Notes under the pieces: generated by a model
Database searches by the model: none
What the model was told of the DNA's origin: nothing
The model's input: the letters and a program-made list of their open reading frames with translations, nothing else
Source: Clostridia bacterium
Lineage (GTDB): Bacteria; Bacillota; Clostridia; Oscillospirales; CAG-272
Assembly (NCBI GenBank): GCA_017482055.1
Contig: JAFUOH010000011.1
Location: forward strand, 26,133 to 90,132
Direction: 5' to 3'
DNA: 64,000 nt
Translations under genes and position numbers: made by a program
In this document: in pieces, positions 62,772 through 64,000 of the stretch
How the letters are laid out: each line of letters opens with the position of its first letter
How positions within the stretch are numbered: position 1 is the first letter of the stretch

Positions 62772-63861
62772 CTTATTATTGGCATTAAAACGAGTATTCA
62801 GAACCGTGTATTTCCCAATTCTGCTGATACTCCTTGCCATGGTTATCTTTCTTGCGCCGATGCTCGGTCGTGAGGAAACCATCCCGAACGCGGGTCTGTG
62901 TGACCTTGACAAGACCAAAAGTTCCGAGCGGATCGCGGCGTATCTGACCGATAACGGATACATTATATGCGAGGACGAGCATGTCATGCGCGAAATGATA
63001 CAGGACGGCATACTCAACTGCGGCTTAATTATACCTGAAGGCTTTGAGGAGCTTATGTACGCTGACAGCCTTGACGATACGGTCATTTTCATCTCCTCCC
63101 CGCTTTCATACTCACCCGAAATATACCAAAGTCACGCGGCAGCGGCGATCTTCGGCGAGCTTGCACCCATCATCACGGCGACACAGCTCGACGGCACAGG
63201 GATAACAGCTGCCGAGTCTGTAGGCGAATACCACTCTCTTACTGACAGTGGACTGCGCTTCTCATTTTTAGTGGAGACCGTAAACACCGTCGCCTCGCCT
63301 CAGGACGAACGTGCAAGCACATATCTTCTCGGCGCCGCCTCTCTGTTTATTTTTGCGGTGCTCATGTACGCGGCGTGCGACCTGCTCTCGGGTGATATAC
63401 GTATGCTTGCGCCTCGCATCGGAATGGGTAAGACCGTACTCCACGCAGTCATTCCCGGAATGGTTGTACGAGTCATCGGCGTGATGCTCTCCGCACTGAC
63501 TGCCGCGTTCATGTCATGGGCGGTGTTTGAGGATACCTTGATACTCTCTCTGCTCGTACCATTATGTGTATACACACTGTATATCGCTGCTTTTGCGATT
63601 TTTGCAGCAGCATTATTTGCCGACACGGCAAAAATGCAGATATTCACCTTTTTTATACTGATTCCCTCTCTGATACTCTGCCCGATATATGTGGACATGT
63701 CGCTGACCTACCGTTGGATATCCATTTTCCGCATACTGATACCAACCTATCAACTGTGGATATACGCCGAGCATCCCTTGAGTGCAGTCATCGTCCCCAT
63801 AGCAGCGGCGGTGTCGCTTGGGGCTCTGTACCTGCGTTTTTCGAAGAAACCTATAAGCTAA
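62761..63861 (+). CDS. ABC-2 type permease, subunit 2
   Basis: This is a 366-residue paralogue of the preceding permease with the same plan: TM near residues 15-35 (YFPILLILLAMVIFLAPML), an extracytoplasmic domain (NAGLCDLDKTKSSERIAAYL; ILNCGLIIPEGFEELMYA), then five TM segments. GGAGG inside the upstream gene precedes the ATG. The two permeases probably form a heterodimer served by the ATPase at 59437. Confidence 0.85.
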   Translation: MAGNLLLALKRVFRTVYFPILLILLAMVIFLAPMLGREETIPNAGLCDLDKTKSSERIAAYLTDNGYIICEDEHVMREMIQDGILNCGLIIPEGFEELMYADSLDDTVIFISSPLSYSPEIYQSHAAAAIFGELAPIITATQLDGTGITAAESVGEYHSLTDSGLRFSFLVETVNTVASPQDERASTYLLGAASLFIFAVLMYAACDLLSGDIRMLAPRIGMGKTVLHAVIPGMVVRVIGVMLSALTAAFMSWAVFEDTLILSLLVPLCVYTLYIAAFAIFAAALFADTAKMQIFTFFILIPSLILCPIYVDMSLTYRWISIFRILIPTYQLWIYAEHPLSAVIVPIAAAVSLGALYLRFSKKPIS

Positions 63862-63906
63862 GGGGCTGTTGCACTAAACGTATATTGTGTATAACACCGT
63901 AAACTC

Positions 63907-63998
63907 GTAGGGGCGCATCACGATGCGCCCGTCCATTCGGTATGATTTTACCGTTCGGACGGGCGAAGCAGACGAAGTCTGCTGTGAATCGCCCCTAC
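63907..63998. repeat. Palindromic interspersed repeat at the window edge
   Basis: GTAGGGGCG (63907-63915) and CGCCCCTAC (63990-63998) are perfect inverted ends. Inside are GGGCGCATC-ac-GATGCGCCC (63911-63930), GCCCGTCC/GGACGGGC (63927-63934 and 63957-63964) and AGCAGAC-gaa-GTCTGCT (63967-63983). No coding sequence. It differs in sequence from the 155-255 bp family elsewhere but uses the same 3-nt-loop palindromes. Confidence 0.75.
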
Positions 63999-64000
63999 AG

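Overview
The window looks like a chromosomal segment of a gut-type Clostridia bacterium, probably Oscillospiraceae/Ruminococcaceae-like. Evidence: Firmicute-style promoters with 17-bp spacers and strong AGGAGG-type ribosome sites, a T-box leader ahead of gatCAB, a YtrA-type GntR operon, the DUF2232-gdpP-rplI-dnaB and ylxM-ffh-rpsP-khpA blocks, a secreted protein with dockerin-like loops, and carbohydrate genes of types (DUF4091, DUF4838, sialidase-like) common in gut Clostridia. The lineage is inferred from gene content only; there is no rRNA gene here.

Layout. 1-3.7 kb (minus): the start of a DUF4091-like protein cut by the window edge, then a trkA-trkH potassium uptake pair. 4.0-7.5 kb (plus): a self-regulated GntR/ABC/permease operon. 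7.6-13 kb: ispD, a 53-residue Asn/Gln-rich protein, manA, a sugar-importer ATPase of the MsmX type, and a DUF1700/DUF4097-like envelope pair. 13.2-21.2 kb (plus): trmB, a solute-binding lipoprotein, and four oxidoreductases (2-hydroxyacid dehydrogenase, Old Yellow Enzyme type, SDR, FAD flavoprotein) that probably work on one small substrate. 21.3-27.4 kb: nagB, an XRE/TPR-like regulator, a membrane protein, a HAD phosphatase, a sialidase-like propeller fused to an AraC DNA-binding domain, and a DUF975 protein. 27.5-31.1 kb (minus): gatC-gatA-gatB behind a T-box whose specifier reads AAC (Asn). 31.7-41.7 kb (minus): aldose epimerase, then ftsH, hpt, tilS, dnaB, rplI, gdpP and a DUF2232 protein, a housekeeping block. 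41.9-50 kb: an AEC transporter, a three-gene membrane module like Bacillus subtilis ydjI/ydjG/ydjH, and a 1195-residue secreted protein. 50.1-52.5 kb (minus): ylxM-ffh-rpsP-khpA.

The accessory region is 52.5-55.5 kb. It holds tRNA-Trp with a terminator, a tandem array of covarying small hairpins, a four-helix-bundle gene whose 5' part is missing, a 44-codon ORF, and a 1.73-kb element with terminal inverted repeats and a perfect 8-bp target duplication. That element carries an XRE regulator and no intact transposase. 55.5-63.9 kb: a sugar-phosphate isomerase-like protein divergent from a DUF4838 protein, a short AraC-type regulator, and an ABC exporter operon (ATPase, lipoprotein, two permeases).

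Three copies of a 155-255 bp repeat with matching ends (about 3.7, 18.2 and 31.2 kb) and a fourth, different palindromic repeat at the right edge are scattered through the window. Several of these repeats are built from 4-10 bp palindromes with 3-nt loops, as is the hairpin array beside tRNA-Trp.
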